64,000 bases of DNA. It comes from Pseudogulbenkiania subflava DSM 22618. Its GTDB lineage: Bacteria > Pseudomonadota > Gammaproteobacteria > Burkholderiales > Chromobacteriaceae. Where the stretch lies: NCBI RefSeq assembly GCF_900177275.1, contig NZ_FXAG01000010.1:1-64000 (forward strand). The letters run 5' to 3'. Both the position numbers and the translations under genes were made by a program. The notes below the pieces were generated by a model that was given only the letters and a program-made list of their open reading frames with translations, made no database searches and was not told where the DNA came from. This document shows positions 16,978 through 26,711 of this stretch, piece after piece; positions within the stretch are counted from its first letter, which is position 1, and the number at the start of each line of letters is the position of its first letter.

Positions 16978-17841
16978 ATGAGCCATAACAAGAACTCGGC
17001 CACGCTGCTGATCAGCTGCCCGGACAAAAAGGGGCTGGTGGCTGCCATCGCCAACTTCCTGATGACCTACAACGCCAACATCATGCATGCCGACCAGCAT
17101 CAGGATGTCAGCGAAAACCTGTTTCTGATGCGCATCGAGTGGAGCCTCGATGGCTTCACGCTGCCGATGGAGAGCTTCGCCGCAGCGTTCCAGCCGATTG
17201 CCGACAAGCACGGCATGACCTGGCGCGTGTCGCTGTCGAGCCGCAAGCCGCGCATGGCGATCTTCGTCTCGAAGTACGAGCACTGCCTGGTCGACCTGCT
17301 GCACCGCTGGCGCATCGGTGAATTGAACTGCGACATCCCGCTGATCATCTCCAACCACGAGGATTGCCGCCGCATGGCCGAATTCAACGGCATCCCCTAC
17401 CACGTGGTGTCGGTGACGCAGGCCAACAAGGAAGAGGCCGAGGCGGAGCAGTGGCGCCTGTTGGACGAGGCCGGCGTGGACGTGATCGTGCTGGCGCGCT
17501 ACATGCAGGTGCTCTCGCACAAGTTCGTCGAGCGCTTCCCGAATCGCGTGATCAACATCCATCACAGCTTCCTGCCGGCGTTCGACGGCGCCAAGCCCTA
17601 CCACCGCGCCTTCGCGCGCGGCGTGAAGCTGATCGGCGCCACCAGCCACTACGTCACCGAGGTGCTGGACGACGGCCCGATCATCGAGCAGGAGGTCACC
17701 CGCATCTCGCACCGCGACGACGTGGAGGACCTGGTGCAGAAGGGGCGGGACCTGGAAAAGGTGGTGCTGTCGCGCGCGGTGCGCTGGCACCTGGACGATC
17801 GCGTGCTGTCCTACAGCAACAAAACCGTGGTGTTCGATTAA
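16978..17841 (+). CDS. purU: formyltetrahydrofolate deformylase
   Basis: PurU hydrolyses 10-formyl-THF to formate and THF, balancing one-carbon pools and supplying formate to PurT. The N-terminal ACT domain (ATLLISCPDKKGLVAAIANF) is followed by a formyltransferase fold with ARYMQVLSHKFVERFPNRVI, NIHHSFLPAFDGAKPYHRA and the catalytic Asp region YVTEVLDDGPIIEQE. The length of 287 residues is normal. The ATG at 16978 follows a gggag ribosome binding site. Confidence 0.94.
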   Translation: MSHNKNSATLLISCPDKKGLVAAIANFLMTYNANIMHADQHQDVSENLFLMRIEWSLDGFTLPMESFAAAFQPIADKHGMTWRVSLSSRKPRMAIFVSKYEHCLVDLLHRWRIGELNCDIPLIISNHEDCRRMAEFNGIPYHVVSVTQANKEEAEAEQWRLLDEAGVDVIVLARYMQVLSHKFVERFPNRVINIHHSFLPAFDGAKPYHRAFARGVKLIGATSHYVTEVLDDGPIIEQEVTRISHRDDVEDLVQKGRDLEKVVLSRAVRWHLDDRVLSYSNKTVVFD

Positions 17842-17844
17842 GTC

Positions 17845-18444
17845 ATGCGTATCCTCTTTGACGATGCCCTGGACCTGGTGCGCTTCCGCGTCCGGCCGCT
17901 GCAGCACTACCAGTATGCGTTCTGGCAGCCGGCGCTGCTGCTGACGGCGCTCGGTATCATCGCCAGCGCCGGCGCCGACGGCCTGGGTGACAACGTCGAG
18001 GGGCGCGTGGCGTTCTTCCTGCTGTTCACCTGGCTCGAAACGCTGTTGTTCACCCAGTTCATGGGGCTGTGGCTGCGCCTGGGCAAGTGGAAGCCGAGCG
18101 GTTCGCTGTTCGGGCTGGTGGTGGCCGCCAACAGTGTGCAGATTCTCGAGCCGCTCACCAGCTGGCTGCCGGACGACGCGGCGCTGGTCGGCGCCTTCGC
18201 GTTGTCGGTGTTGACCATTACCATCCTGGTGCATGCCCTGACCGCGGTGTCCGGGGTGTCGCGGCTGCGCGTGCTGGTCGGCGTGCTGCTGTTCTCGCCG
18301 CTGGCGATGATGCTGATGGGGTCGACGCTGTCGCTGGCGGCGTCGCTCGACTGGGTGCAGGTACCGCCCGAACTGGGGCTCGAGCTGCATCAGGGGGATG
18401 CGGCTCAGGGGGCTTCGGACGGCGGCGACGCCAACGCGATCTGA
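17845..18444 (+). CDS. hypothetical inner-membrane protein, Yip1-like
   Basis: The 199-residue protein has about five hydrophobic segments (for example WQPALLLTALGIIASAGA, VAFFLLFTWLETLLFTQFMG and LVGVLLFSPLAMMLMG). It starts three bases after the purU stop and is probably co-transcribed with it. The fold resembles small Yip1-type membrane proteins, but no signature motif fixes a function. The last 40 bases overlap, on the opposite strand, the end of the thioredoxin-like gene. Confidence 0.7.
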   Translation: MRILFDDALDLVRFRVRPLQHYQYAFWQPALLLTALGIIASAGADGLGDNVEGRVAFFLLFTWLETLLFTQFMGLWLRLGKWKPSGSLFGLVVAANSVQILEPLTSWLPDDAALVGAFALSVLTITILVHALTAVSGVSRLRVLVGVLLFSPLAMMLMGSTLSLAASLDWVQVPPELGLELHQGDAAQGASDGGDANAI

Positions 18445-18758
18445 ATCGCTTCGGCCAACTTCTCCCGCTCCAACGGCGCGTTCACCATGGTGTGAAACGC
18501 GCCGTTGTCGTATAGGGCGAGCGCGGGCAGATGGAACAGCTCGAACTCGTGCGCCAGCGCGCTGCTGACGGCGATGTCGACGTAGCACAGCTGGCGGATG
18601 CGGGGTGGGACCAGCCGGGGCAGGCGGGCGTGCCACACCCGGCAGGCGCCGCAATGGGGTTGGCCGAACAGCACCAGCGTGGCCCCGGGCAGGGTGGGCA
18701 GGACATGATGAAAGCGAAACTCGTCGAGTTCCAGCCAGGGCAGGGAGGCGTTGCTCAT
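18405..18758 (-). CDS. thioredoxin-like protein with CGAC active site
   Basis: The 117-residue protein has a thioredoxin fold with FGQPHCGACRVWHARLPRL; the dipeptide between the cysteines is Gly-Ala rather than Gly-Pro. The cis-proline position follows in FHLPALALYDNG. No signal peptide is seen, so it should be cytoplasmic. Its start overlaps the stop of the Nudix gene by four bases, so the two are translationally coupled. The substrate is unknown. An exact GGTTGGCCGAA (18658) lies in the Leu-Phe-Gly-Gln-Pro codons beside the active site. Confidence 0.82.
   Translation of the reverse strand: MSNASLPWLELDEFRFHHVLPTLPGATLVLFGQPHCGACRVWHARLPRLVPPRIRQLCYVDIAVSSALAHEFELFHLPALALYDNGAFHTMVNAPLEREKLAEAIQIALASPPSEAP
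18658..18668 (+). repeat. GGTTGGCCGAA copy, in thioredoxin-like gene
   Basis: Encodes Leu-Phe-Gly-Gln-Pro on the minus strand, next to the CGAC active site. Confidence 0.9.
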
Positions 18759-19228
18759 TCCACCTTGGCGATGTAGCGCGCCAGCCCGAGAAAGGCGCGC
18801 AAGGCCTCGCCCTTGGGGGTGGTGTCGCTGCGCACGCGGGCGTAGCGGCGCAGGATGGCGCGCGCGTCGTGCATCAGGTCGAGCTCGCTGTCCGGCGAGG
18901 TCACCAGGGCGATGCGCTCGACTTCGCCCTGCGGCTTGACCTGGCCCTGGGCGATCGCCAGGTAGACCTTGTGTGCGGCGTGTGGGGTGATGTGGTCGAA
19001 CAGGTACAGCATCGAGTTGATGCGCAGGCCGGTTTCTTCGCGCACCTCGCGGATCAGCGCCTGCGAGCGTAACTCGCCACGGTTGGCCTTGCCCCCCGGC
19101 AACTGGTAGCGCCCGCCGCGCGTCGCCGCCACCAGCACTCCGTCCGGCATCTCGATGATCGCCGTGGCGCGCCGCGCCAGCGTGTCTGGCAGTCGTTGCT
19201 CCGGTCTTCTTGCTTCCTGTATCGTCAT
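18755..19228 (-). CDS. Nudix hydrolase
   Basis: The 157-residue protein has a full Nudix box, GGKANRGE followed by REVREETGL, matching GX5EX7REUXEEXGU. Such enzymes cleave nucleoside diphosphates linked to other groups. The substrate cannot be told from sequence. It is upstream of and overlaps the thioredoxin-like gene in one operon, possibly an oxidative-damage or redox clean-up pair; that link is inference. Confidence 0.88.
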   Translation of the reverse strand: MTIQEARRPEQRLPDTLARRATAIIEMPDGVLVAATRGGRYQLPGGKANRGELRSQALIREVREETGLRINSMLYLFDHITPHAAHKVYLAIAQGQVKPQGEVERIALVTSPDSELDLMHDARAILRRYARVRSDTTPKGEALRAFLGLARYIAKVE

Positions 19229-19316
19229 CTCTCGTGATTCTTTGGGTTATGTCGGGCCGCTCGCCGGCGGCCTGTCGCCATCCCGGGTGGACCGGGTGGC
19301 GCGGTTGCCTACCGGC

Positions 19317-20006
19317 TTAGCGCCGGCCGCCGCCCTTGCTTTTCTTGCCGGGACGTACCGGGCGCGGGGTCTGGACGGCGGGTTTCGCCGTCTCATCCTG
19401 TTCCGCCGCCGCGCTCTCTTGCTCCATCTGCCTGCGCATGGCGGCAAAGAAGCGGTAGATCGCCTCGACCGCCGGCGAGATGCCGGCGAGCCAGGCCTCG
19501 CGCTGCCCGGCGTCGGCGTTGTCCACGTAGGGGCGCATGTCCGGATCGGGGTGGTGTTCGAACGCCAGCGCCATGATCGGCACCAGCGCCTCAGCCTGCT
19601 CTTCATCCTCGAACAGCAATCCCCAGTCCTCGTTCATCAGCTCCATGCCGGCGGTGAAGCCCTGTGCCCAGTCGTTACCGTGCACCACGCCGTGCTCGTC
19701 CGGCTCCAGCCAGGGGTGGAACTCGCGTCCCGAGTGCAGGGTATCGGCGATGTCGAGCCAATGGCCCATCAGCAACGAGACGAATTGCTCCAGCGCCTTC
19801 TGCGAGCTGAACGCGGTCTCGTCGTCGAAGGCGTCGCCCAGGATCAGCGGCAGCACCTCGCTCGGCTTGATCGGTTCCGGCCCGCACAGCAGGGCGGCGA
19901 AAAAGCCGTCGAGCTGCTCCAGGCTCATGCAGTGCTGGGCGCGAAAGCGGGCCAGGGTCGTGGCCAGGTTTTGGTAGTCGCGGTCGGTGAGGGGTTTGTG
20001 GCTCAT
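19317..20006 (-). CDS. UPF0149/YecA-like protein
   Basis: The 229-residue acidic protein has the UPF0149 signature CMSLEQLDGFFAALLCGPEP and later EFHPWLEPDEHG. A basic, low-complexity tail follows (ending PGKKSKGGGRR), in place of the SEC-C zinc motif of some YecA proteins. The start at 20006 (MSHKPLTD) begins the conserved region, although its ribosome binding site is weak. The function of the family is poorly defined. Confidence 0.8.
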   Translation of the reverse strand: MSHKPLTDRDYQNLATTLARFRAQHCMSLEQLDGFFAALLCGPEPIKPSEVLPLILGDAFDDETAFSSQKALEQFVSLLMGHWLDIADTLHSGREFHPWLEPDEHGVVHGNDWAQGFTAGMELMNEDWGLLFEDEEQAEALVPIMALAFEHHPDPDMRPYVDNADAGQREAWLAGISPAVEAIYRFFAAMRRQMEQESAAAEQDETAKPAVQTPRPVRPGKKSKGGGRR

Positions 20007-20189
20007 GGTGATCGGCGTCGCTAAAGGATGGCTATTATCGGGCAAAACAGCCGTTTGAGGCGGGGCGGCGGCAAAACAATGCCGGACCGGTGCAAAAGCG
20101 CGCCACGAGCGCGGCACGGTCCCAGGCACAGCCCGCCCCAGGGGCCGGCAGCCAACCCGTCGTTGCGTCGGGAGGCTGCCGTGACCGGC

Positions 20190-21743
20190 TTACTGCTCGC
20201 TGCCGGTCTTGGCCGCGTTGCGCGCGTCGTAGTAGTCCTTGTTGGCGAGGTAGTGCTGGTGGCGCGCTTCCTTCTTGGCGGCGCGTTCGGCTTCTTCCTC
20301 GGCCTTCTTGCGGGCGGCCTCGGCTTCGCGCGCCTTCTTGGCCGCCTTGGCGGCTTCGCGGGCGGCGGCTTCGGCGGCTTCGATGGCGTCCAGCTCGGCA
20401 CGGGACTTGCACGGGCCGGTCTTCTCGAACCAGGCGACGGACTCGACGTGGGCGGTGTGCGGGAACATATTGATGATGCCGGCCGCCTTCAGCGTGTAGC
20501 CCTTGGTGTTGACCAGAATGCCGGCGTCGCGCGCCAGCGTGGCCGGGTTACAGGACACGTACACGATACGCTGCGGGGCGGTGTCGTCGGTGAGGGCCTT
20601 GAGCAGCTGCACGGCGCCGTCACGCGGTGGGTCGACCAGCATCTTGTCGAACTTGCCGAGCGCGGCGAAGCTTTCCTCGGTCACTTCAAACAGGTTGGCC
20701 ATCTCGTAGCTGACCTTGTGCTCGAGGCTGTTGTGGCGGGCGTTCTCGACGGCGCGCTTGACCAGCGCCTCGCTGCCTTCCATGCCGTGCACGTCGGCGC
20801 CGGAGCGGGCGATCGGCAGCGTGAAGTTGCCGATGCCGCAGAACATGTCGGCGATGCGCTCGCCGGGCTGCGGGTCGAGCAGCTTCAAGGCGCGCGTCAC
20901 CATGACGTTGTTGATCTCCGGATTCACCTGGGTGAACTCGGTCGGGTAGTAGGGCATCTCGACGCTGAAGTCGCGCAGCGTGTAGGTGAGCTTGGGGGCG
21001 TCGAGTGGGTAGATCGGGTAGCAGGTCTCCGGCCCCTTCGGCTGCAGCCAGATCTGCAGCGGGCGGCCCGGCTGCGAGTGGGTGTCGGAGAAGCGGTGCA
21101 GGATCGCCTCGTCGACGGCGCTGATGGCGTCCATATTGCGGAACACCAGGATATCGACCTTCTCGCCGACGGCCACTTCGACCTGCGGCATGCGGTCGCG
21201 GATCGACAGCGTGAAGATCATCTGGCGCAAGGGCACGATCAGCGCCGAGATGTGTGGCGGTAGGATGTGGCACTCGCTCATCTCGGCGATGTAGCTGGAG
21301 CGTTTCTCGTGGAAGCCGACCAGCACGCCGCCTTTCTTCTCGACCAGGCGCGCCGAGAGGCGGGCACGGTGGCGGTAGCCCCAGGCCGGGCCGGCGATCG
21401 GCGTCAGCATGCGTTCGGCGCTGACTTTGCCGATGTGCTTGAGGCTGTCTTCCAGCACGCGCTGCTTGATGGCGACCTGGGCCGAGAATTCGACGTGCTG
21501 CATCGAACAGCCGCCGCACACGCCGAAGTGCGGGCAGCGCGGCGTGGTGCGCAGGAAGCTTTCTTTCAGTACCGCGCAGGTGTCGGCGTTCTCGTAACTG
21601 GGTTTCTTGCGATAGGAGCTGTAGCTGACGGTTTCGTACGGCAGCGCCCCGTCGATGAAGATCGTCTTGCCCTCTACATGGGCGACGCCGTGCCCTTCGT
21701 AGTCGAGGGATTCGATCAGGGCGACTGGTTGGGATGGATTCAT
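20190..21743 (-). CDS. rlmD: 23S rRNA (uracil-1939-C5)-methyltransferase with C-terminal extension
   Basis: RlmD is a SAM-dependent enzyme with a 4Fe-4S cluster that makes m5U1939 in 23S rRNA. The protein has an N-terminal TRAM-like domain, cluster cysteines in [14 protein letters not shown], the SAM site [12 protein letters not shown], then DPPRDGA and the catalytic Cys in [11 protein letters not shown]. At 517 residues it is longer than usual. The extra C-terminus (about residue 450 on) is rich in Ala, Lys and Glu and should form a charged helix or coiled coil before the tail [18 protein letters not shown]. The start at 21743 ([11 protein letters not shown]) was taken as the beginning of conservation. 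Confidence 0.93.
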   Translation of the reverse strand: MNPSQPVALIESLDYEGHGVAHVEGKTIFIDGALPYETVSYSSYRKKPSYENADTCAVLKESFLRTTPRCPHFGVCGGCSMQHVEFSAQVAIKQRVLEDSLKHIGKVSAERMLTPIAGPAWGYRHRARLSARLVEKKGGVLVGFHEKRSSYIAEMSECHILPPHISALIVPLRQMIFTLSIRDRMPQVEVAVGEKVDILVFRNMDAISAVDEAILHRFSDTHSQPGRPLQIWLQPKGPETCYPIYPLDAPKLTYTLRDFSVEMPYYPTEFTQVNPEINNVMVTRALKLLDPQPGERIADMFCGIGNFTLPIARSGADVHGMEGSEALVKRAVENARHNSLEHKVSYEMANLFEVTEESFAALGKFDKMLVDPPRDGAVQLLKALTDDTAPQRIVYVSCNPATLARDAGILVNTKGYTLKAAGIINMFPHTAHVESVAWFEKTGPCKSRAELDAIEAAEAAAREAAKAAKKAREAEAARKKAEEEAERAAKKEARHQHYLANKDYYDARNAAKTGSEQ

Positions 21744-21879
21744 CGTTTTCCGTGTCAAATCAAAACGGTAAAACGGTAATTTTCGCAAAATACGTCGCCT
21801 CGCGCAGGGTTTTTTGCAAGCAGGGCGTACGGCAGGGTTTCTGCTAAAATGGCGCGACCGGATATATCGATGGAACGAA

Positions 21880-22788
21880 ATGGGTATGGTGGGTGCAAGG
21901 ATTAGGCTGGTGGTCGCGGCGGCAATGCTGGCGGCCGCGGCGTTGGCGCGGGCCCAGGTGCCGGCGCCGGATGTGTTGATCAACGGCAGCGGCTTGCACG
22001 TGGTGATCAATCTGCCGCAGACCCGGCTGTTCGTGTATCGCGACGGCGCGCTGCTCAAGTCCTACCCGGTGGCGGTGGGCAAGATGCTGACCCAGACCCC
22101 GACCGGTACCTACGCCGTGACCGGCATTTATCCCAAGCCGATCTGGTATGTGCCGAAGTCGATCCAGGAGGAAATGAAGCAACAGGGCAAGCCAGTGCTG
22201 ACCTCGGTGCCACCGGGGCCGGACAATCCGCTCGGCAACGCCTTCGTGCGCTTCGGCGACCCACGGCTGGGGCTCGGCATGCACGGCACCAACGTTCCGA
22301 CCAGCGTGCCGGGTTTCCGCAGCCACGGCTGCGTGCGGCTCAAGAACGAGGACATCGACGAGTTGGCCTCCACCGTGGCGCCCGGTGCGGCGGTGACGGT
22401 GGCGTACCAGACCGTGTTGTTGAATGAGGACGCCGCCGGCGAGCTGTGGCTGACCGCGCTGAAGAATCCGTACAAGTACGACGATCCGTCGTTCAAGCAG
22501 CTGGCCCAGGTGCTGCTGGCGTGGCAGTCCAGCCGTCAGGTGGCGGTGCACGGCAAGCGGGTGGACGTGGCGCTCAGGGAGCGCAACGGCAAGCCGGTGT
22601 GCCTGAGCTGCAAGTCGGCCGACAAGGCTCGCATCAGCGGCGAACTGTCGGCGCTGCGCTGGCTGAGCGGCGGTGGCAAGGCGCCGGAGCTGGCGCCGTC
22701 CGAAACCTCTCCCGCCGCGCCGGAAGCGTTGCCGGAGACGGTCAACAAACTGGAGTCGCGCCCGGCGAAAAAGCCCGCCAAGGTGTGA
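21880..22788 (+). CDS. L,D-transpeptidase (YkuD family), exported
   Basis: This peptidoglycan-modifying enzyme forms 3-3 crosslinks or anchors proteins. A signal peptide ([16 protein letters not shown]) precedes a YkuD domain with [21 protein letters not shown] and the catalytic [15 protein letters not shown]. The C-terminal third (after about residue 200) is less conserved and includes a CLSCKS motif, then a Pro/Ala/Lys tail. The start was placed at ATG 21880; ATG 21886 is equally possible. It is divergent from rlmD. Confidence 0.88.
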   Translation: MGMVGARIRLVVAAAMLAAAALARAQVPAPDVLINGSGLHVVINLPQTRLFVYRDGALLKSYPVAVGKMLTQTPTGTYAVTGIYPKPIWYVPKSIQEEMKQQGKPVLTSVPPGPDNPLGNAFVRFGDPRLGLGMHGTNVPTSVPGFRSHGCVRLKNEDIDELASTVAPGAAVTVAYQTVLLNEDAAGELWLTALKNPYKYDDPSFKQLAQVLLAWQSSRQVAVHGKRVDVALRERNGKPVCLSCKSADKARISGELSALRWLSGGGKAPELAPSETSPAAPEALPETVNKLESRPAKKPAKV

Positions 22789-22809
22789 GTGCCGCCGTTC
22801 TTCACCAAC

Positions 22810-22840
22810 AAGCCGCTGCCCGTCGGGGCGCGGCTTTTTT
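22810..22840 (+). terminator. terminator after the L,D-transpeptidase gene
   Basis: The stem aagccgc / gcggctt encloses an inner ccc/ggg pairing and is followed by six Ts. It abuts the stop codon of the convergent MocR gene. Confidence 0.78.
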
Positions 22841-24273
22841 CATGCCGTCGTGCTGCGGCTCTGTCCGGCCAGCTCGCCGACGCGCACCAGCGCGCGCTCG
22901 AAGGCATCGCTCCACGGGTAGCAGCAGGAGAGCCGCAGGCAGTGGCGGTAGCGCCCCTTGGCCGAGTAGATGGTGCCCGGCGCCACGGTGATGCGCTCGG
23001 CCAGCGCGGCGCGGAACAGCTGCTGGGTGTCGGTGGCGGAGGGCAGTTCCACCCACAACAGGCAGCCGCCCGAGGGCGAGGTGGCGCGCGTGCCGGCCGG
23101 GAAGTGGCTGGCCACCATGCCGCGCAGCCGTTCCATCTGGCTCATGAAGTGGCGGCGCAGGCTGCGCAGGTGGTGGTCGTAGCCGCCGCTCTCCAGGTAT
23201 TCCGCCACCGTCTCTTCCAGCAGCCGCGGCTGGCCCAGGGTGCTGGCCACCTTGAGCCGCGTGACTTCCTTCAGGTAGCGCCCCGGTGCGATCCAGCCGA
23301 TGCGAAAGCCCGGCACCAACGTCTTGCTGTAGCTTGAGCACAGCAGCACCCAGCCGTCGCGGTCGTAGGCCTTGACCGCGTCCGGCACCGCCTGGCCGTA
23401 GAACAGCTCGGCGTGCGGGGTATCCTCGATCAGCGGCACACGGTACTGGTTGACGAGCTGTGCCAGGCGCTTCTTGGCCTCCAGCGGCATGCTGCAGCCC
23501 AGCGGGTTGTGCACCGTGGGCATGGCGACGATGGCGTTGAGGCGCTGTTCCGACAGCAACAGCTCCAGCGCGTCGAGCGACAGCCCGGTGGTGGGGTGGG
23601 TGGGAATCTCGATGGCCGACAAGCCCAGGCTCTTGAGCAGCGGCACCAGCGCGAAGTAGGTGGGCGACTCGAGACCGACGGTGTCGCCCGGCTTGCACAC
23701 TGCGCGTAGCGCCAGCGACAGCGCCTCGGAGCAGCCGTTGGTGATGACGAGGTCTTCCGCCGCCAGCACGCAGCCCCAACTCACCACGCGCTGGGCGATC
23801 TGGCGCCGCAGGCGTGCCGAACCGGGCGGGAAGGGGTAGTCGGTGGCGAGTTCGGGCTGCTGGCGGATCAACTGGTTGAGGATCTGCTTGACGCGGCCGG
23901 AGGGGTAGAAGTCGCTGCCGCGCGGGCTCGCCAGCGACAGATCGATGAAGTCTTCGCCGGTCTGTGCCGCCATGAAGGCCTCGATGTGGTCGAGTACGTC
24001 GTCGCTGGTCGGCAGCGCCGTGCTCTGGCGGCGCATGCGCGGCAGCGGCAGGTTGGCCGAAGACTTGACGTAGAAGCCCGACTGCGGCCGCGCCTCGATC
24101 ACGCCGCGGTCTTCCAGCGCGCGGTAGGCGGCGAGGATGGTGGACGGGCTGACCTTGTGCATGGCGCAGGCCTGGCGTACCGAGGGCAGGCGCTCGCCCG
24201 GGCGCATCACGCCGTTCTGGATCAGCGTGATCCATTCGTTGACCAGTTGCTGGTAGAGCGGCTCGTGGTTCAT
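22840..24273 (-). CDS. MocR-type regulator (GntR HTH fused to aminotransferase domain), copy 1
   Basis: The 477-residue fusion has an N-terminal GntR winged HTH (MRPGERLPSVRQACAMHKVS, ARPQSGFYVK) and a fold-type I aminotransferase domain. The PLP lysine lies in SSYSKTLVPGFRIGWI, with NPLGCSMPLEAKKRL and the substrate-arginine region LRLSC near the end. MocR proteins bind PLP and usually activate transporters or PLP biosynthesis. It is divergent from a LysE exporter over a perfect 16-base inverted repeat, its probable operator. It contains GGTTGGCCGAA at 24051. Confidence 0.9.
   Translation of the reverse strand: MNHEPLYQQLVNEWITLIQNGVMRPGERLPSVRQACAMHKVSPSTILAAYRALEDRGVIEARPQSGFYVKSSANLPLPRMRRQSTALPTSDDVLDHIEAFMAAQTGEDFIDLSLASPRGSDFYPSGRVKQILNQLIRQQPELATDYPFPPGSARLRRQIAQRVVSWGCVLAAEDLVITNGCSEALSLALRAVCKPGDTVGLESPTYFALVPLLKSLGLSAIEIPTHPTTGLSLDALELLLSEQRLNAIVAMPTVHNPLGCSMPLEAKKRLAQLVNQYRVPLIEDTPHAELFYGQAVPDAVKAYDRDGWVLLCSSYSKTLVPGFRIGWIAPGRYLKEVTRLKVASTLGQPRLLEETVAEYLESGGYDHHLRSLRRHFMSQMERLRGMVASHFPAGTRATSPSGGCLLWVELPSATDTQQLFRAALAERITVAPGTIYSAKGRYRHCLRLSCCYPWSDAFERALVRVGELAGQSRSTTA
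24051..24061 (+). repeat. GGTTGGCCGAA copy, in MocR copy 1
   Basis: Encodes Ser-Ala-Asn-Leu on the minus strand, a different phase from the amt copies. Confidence 0.9.
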
Positions 24274-24316
24274 GGGGGCTCCGTTGACGTCAAGCGGTAC
24301 AGTTGGCGGCTGACTC

Positions 24317-24354
24317 AACCATAACAGTTTGGGATTTTCCAAACTGTTATGGTT
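24317..24354. promoter_or_regulatory. operator between MocR copy 1 and its LysE gene
   Basis: Perfect 16-base arms (aaccataacagtttgg / ccaaactgttatggtt) flank gatttt. A further ctgttat half-site follows at about 24375. It is likely the MocR binding site controlling both divergent genes. Confidence 0.75.
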
Positions 24355-24442
24355 GCAATGCGATTTTTTTGAATCTGTTATTGTAATGGCGGGCTCGCTA
24401 CCATGTCTCCATCGAAAAACCTTGTTTTTTGCTGGAACCCGC

Positions 24443-25072
24443 ATGAACTTCGTCCCGCTGACGCTTTACCTGATGGTGATGACCATCACCCCCGGTCCCA
24501 ACAACCTGGTGCTGGCTTCGTCCGGTGTCCGCTTCGGCTTCAGCCGCACCCTGCCGGCACTGCTCGGCATGGCGCTGGGGCTGGCCTGCCAGATCGCCAT
24601 CCTGGCGGTGGCGCTGGGCCATATCAAGGAACTGATGGCCGACCTGCAGCTGTGGCTGGCACTGGCCGGCTGCAGCTACCTGCTGTGGCTGGCGTGGCAG
24701 ATGACGCGTGCCGGCCAACCCGGTGAAGCTGGCGACGCGGCGCGACCGATGGGTTTTGCCGGCGGGGTGCTGTTCAACTGGCTCAATCCCAACGTCTGGC
24801 TGATGGGCGTCAATCTGGCGCTGCTGTTCCTGCCCTCCGGCATGCCGCTGTGGCAGGCGGGCAGCCTGTTCGCCGTGGTGGCCTTCATGGTGGCGCTGCC
24901 GTGTATCGGGGTGTGGGCCTGGGGCGGGGTGGCGCTGGCGCGCTTCCTGCGCTCGCCGCGCCGGCTGGCGGCGTTCAACTGGATCATGGCGAGCCTGCTG
25001 GCCGGGATGGCGCTGTGGCTGGTGGCGGACAAGCTGCCGGCGGGGGCGACCGACTGGGTGCCGTTCGTGTGA
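24443..25072 (+). CDS. LysE/RhtB-family amino acid exporter, copy 1
   Basis: The 209-residue membrane protein has about six hydrophobic segments and the LysE signature near the start (MTITPGPNNLVLASSGVRFG) followed by WLNPNVWLMGVN. The family exports amino acids such as lysine, threonine or cysteine metabolites. The substrate is not predictable. Pairing with a divergent MocR regulator suggests induction by an amine or amino acid sensed through PLP. Confidence 0.87.
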   Translation: MNFVPLTLYLMVMTITPGPNNLVLASSGVRFGFSRTLPALLGMALGLACQIAILAVALGHIKELMADLQLWLALAGCSYLLWLAWQMTRAGQPGEAGDAARPMGFAGGVLFNWLNPNVWLMGVNLALLFLPSGMPLWQAGSLFAVVAFMVALPCIGVWAWGGVALARFLRSPRRLAAFNWIMASLLAGMALWLVADKLPAGATDWVPFV

Positions 25073-25097
25073 GCCGCTTCACGGCCTGTCGGGGGCG

Positions 25098-25185
25098 ACC
25101 ACAGGACGGGTGAAGCGTAGCGCAACCCATCGTCGATGGGGGCCGGCACCGGGTGCCTCCGCCCATCCTGGGTTTTGTGTTTCAT
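25098..25185. repeat. intergenic imperfect palindromic repeat of REP-like type
   Basis: The stretch contains gggtgaagcgtagcgcaac followed by ccatcgtcgatggg and a second ccgcccatcctgggttt part. This pattern resembles the short intergenic repeats seen in many proteobacteria. Only one copy is in this window, so the assignment is by resemblance. Confidence 0.35.
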
Positions 25186-25255
25186 CGCCTCCTGAGGTAA
25201 CTCGCTACCGGCCGTGAGTGAGTTTCGCGGCGCCGAGTTGCCGCACCCGCCATCG

Positions 25256-25278
25256 AGCCCGCGTTTGCGGGCTTTTTT
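25256..25278 (+). terminator. terminator upstream of gltX
   Basis: The stem agcccgc-gttt-gcgggct is followed by six Ts and ends about 50 bases before the gltX start. It closes the LysE transcription unit. Confidence 0.82.
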
Positions 25279-25328
25279 GCGAGCAGCGTACAATAGCGCT
25301 TTCGTCTTTTCGTCAGACCCTGGCCATC

Positions 25329-26711
25329 ATGATCCGTACCCGTTTCGCCCCCAGCCCGACCGGCTTCCTGCACATCGGCGGCGTGCGCACCGCGCTGTTT
25401 TCCTGGGCCTACGCCCGCAAGAACCAAGGCACCTTCGTGCTGCGCATCGAAGACACCGATCTCGAACGTTCCACGCCGGAATCGGTGAAGGCCATTCTCG
25501 ACGGCATGCACTGGGTTGGTCTCGACTACGACGAAGGCCCGTTCTACCAGACCCAGCGTTTCGACCGCTACAAGGATGTGATCCAGCAGCTGTTGGCCGA
25601 CGGCCATGCCTATTACTGCTACTGCAGCAAGGATGAGCTGGACGCCCTGCGCGCCGAACAGGAAGCCAAGGGGGAAAAGCCGCGCTACGACCGCCGCTGG
25701 CGCCCGGAACAAGGCAAGACCCTGCCGGCTCCGCCGGAGGGTGTGCAGCCGGTGGTGCGTTTCAAGACCCCGCTGACCGGCAGTGTGGCGTGGGACGACG
25801 CGGTCAAGGGCCGCATCGAGTTCCAGAACGAGGAACTGGACGACCTGATCATCGCCCGCCCGGATGGCAGCCCGACCTACAACTTCTGCGTGGTGGTGGA
25901 CGACTGGGACATGAACATCACCCACGTCATCCGTGGTGATGATCACGTCAACAACACCCCGCGCCAGATCAACATCCTGAAAGCGCTTAACGCGCCGCTG
26001 CCGGTGTACGGCCACCTGCCGATGATCCTCAACGAGGACGGCCAGAAGATGTCGAAGCGCCGCGACGCGGTGAGCGTGGTCGACTACGCCGCCAAGGGCA
26101 TCCTGCCGGAAGCGCTGCTCAACTACCTGGCGCGTCTGGGCTGGGGCCATGGCGACGACGAGTTCTTCTCCCTGGAACAGTTTGTCGAATGGTTCGACCT
26201 GAAGGACGTCAGCCCCTCGGCCAGCCGTTTCAACAACGAGAAGTTTTTGTGGCTCAACGCCCAGCATATCAAGGCCGCCGATAATCTGCGCCTGGCGCAA
26301 CTGATCGCACCGACGCTGACCGAAGCCGGCATCGACCCGTCCAGCGGCCCGTGCCTGAGCGACGTCATCGCGCTGGTCAAGGAGCGGGTGCAGGACCTTA
26401 ATGCGCTGGCCGCCGAGTGCGATTACTTCTACAAGAAGCGCGTACCGGCCGCTGCCGACGTCGAAAAACACCTGGCCGATGACAGCAAGGAGCGCATGGC
26501 GCGCTTCGCGGAGCAACTCGCCGCGTTGCCGGAGTGGAACGCCGAGGCGATCCACCACTTGTTCAAGCCGTTCTGCGCCGCCGAAGGCATCAAGATGGGC
26601 CAGCTCGGCATGCCGCTGCGCGTGCTGGTGTGCGGCACCACCCAAACCCCGTCGGTCGACGCCGTGCTGGCGCTGATCGGCAAGGACGAGGTGCTGCGCC
26701 GCATGGGCTGA
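25329..26711 (+). CDS. gltX: glutamyl-tRNA synthetase
   Basis: This class I aminoacyl-tRNA synthetase charges tRNA-Glu. The HIGH-type motif is in [30 protein letters not shown] follows, and the KMSKS-type motif is [16 protein letters not shown]. The length of 460 residues is typical. The start at ATG 25329 ([10 protein letters not shown]) opens the conserved fold. The last codons and terminator are duplicated, in diverged form, about 3.5 kb downstream. Confidence 0.96.
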   Translation: MIRTRFAPSPTGFLHIGGVRTALFSWAYARKNQGTFVLRIEDTDLERSTPESVKAILDGMHWVGLDYDEGPFYQTQRFDRYKDVIQQLLADGHAYYCYCSKDELDALRAEQEAKGEKPRYDRRWRPEQGKTLPAPPEGVQPVVRFKTPLTGSVAWDDAVKGRIEFQNEELDDLIIARPDGSPTYNFCVVVDDWDMNITHVIRGDDHVNNTPRQINILKALNAPLPVYGHLPMILNEDGQKMSKRRDAVSVVDYAAKGILPEALLNYLARLGWGHGDDEFFSLEQFVEWFDLKDVSPSASRFNNEKFLWLNAQHIKAADNLRLAQLIAPTLTEAGIDPSSGPCLSDVIALVKERVQDLNALAAECDYFYKKRVPAAADVEKHLADDSKERMARFAEQLAALPEWNAEAIHHLFKPFCAAEGIKMGQLGMPLRVLVCGTTQTPSVDAVLALIGKDEVLRRMG

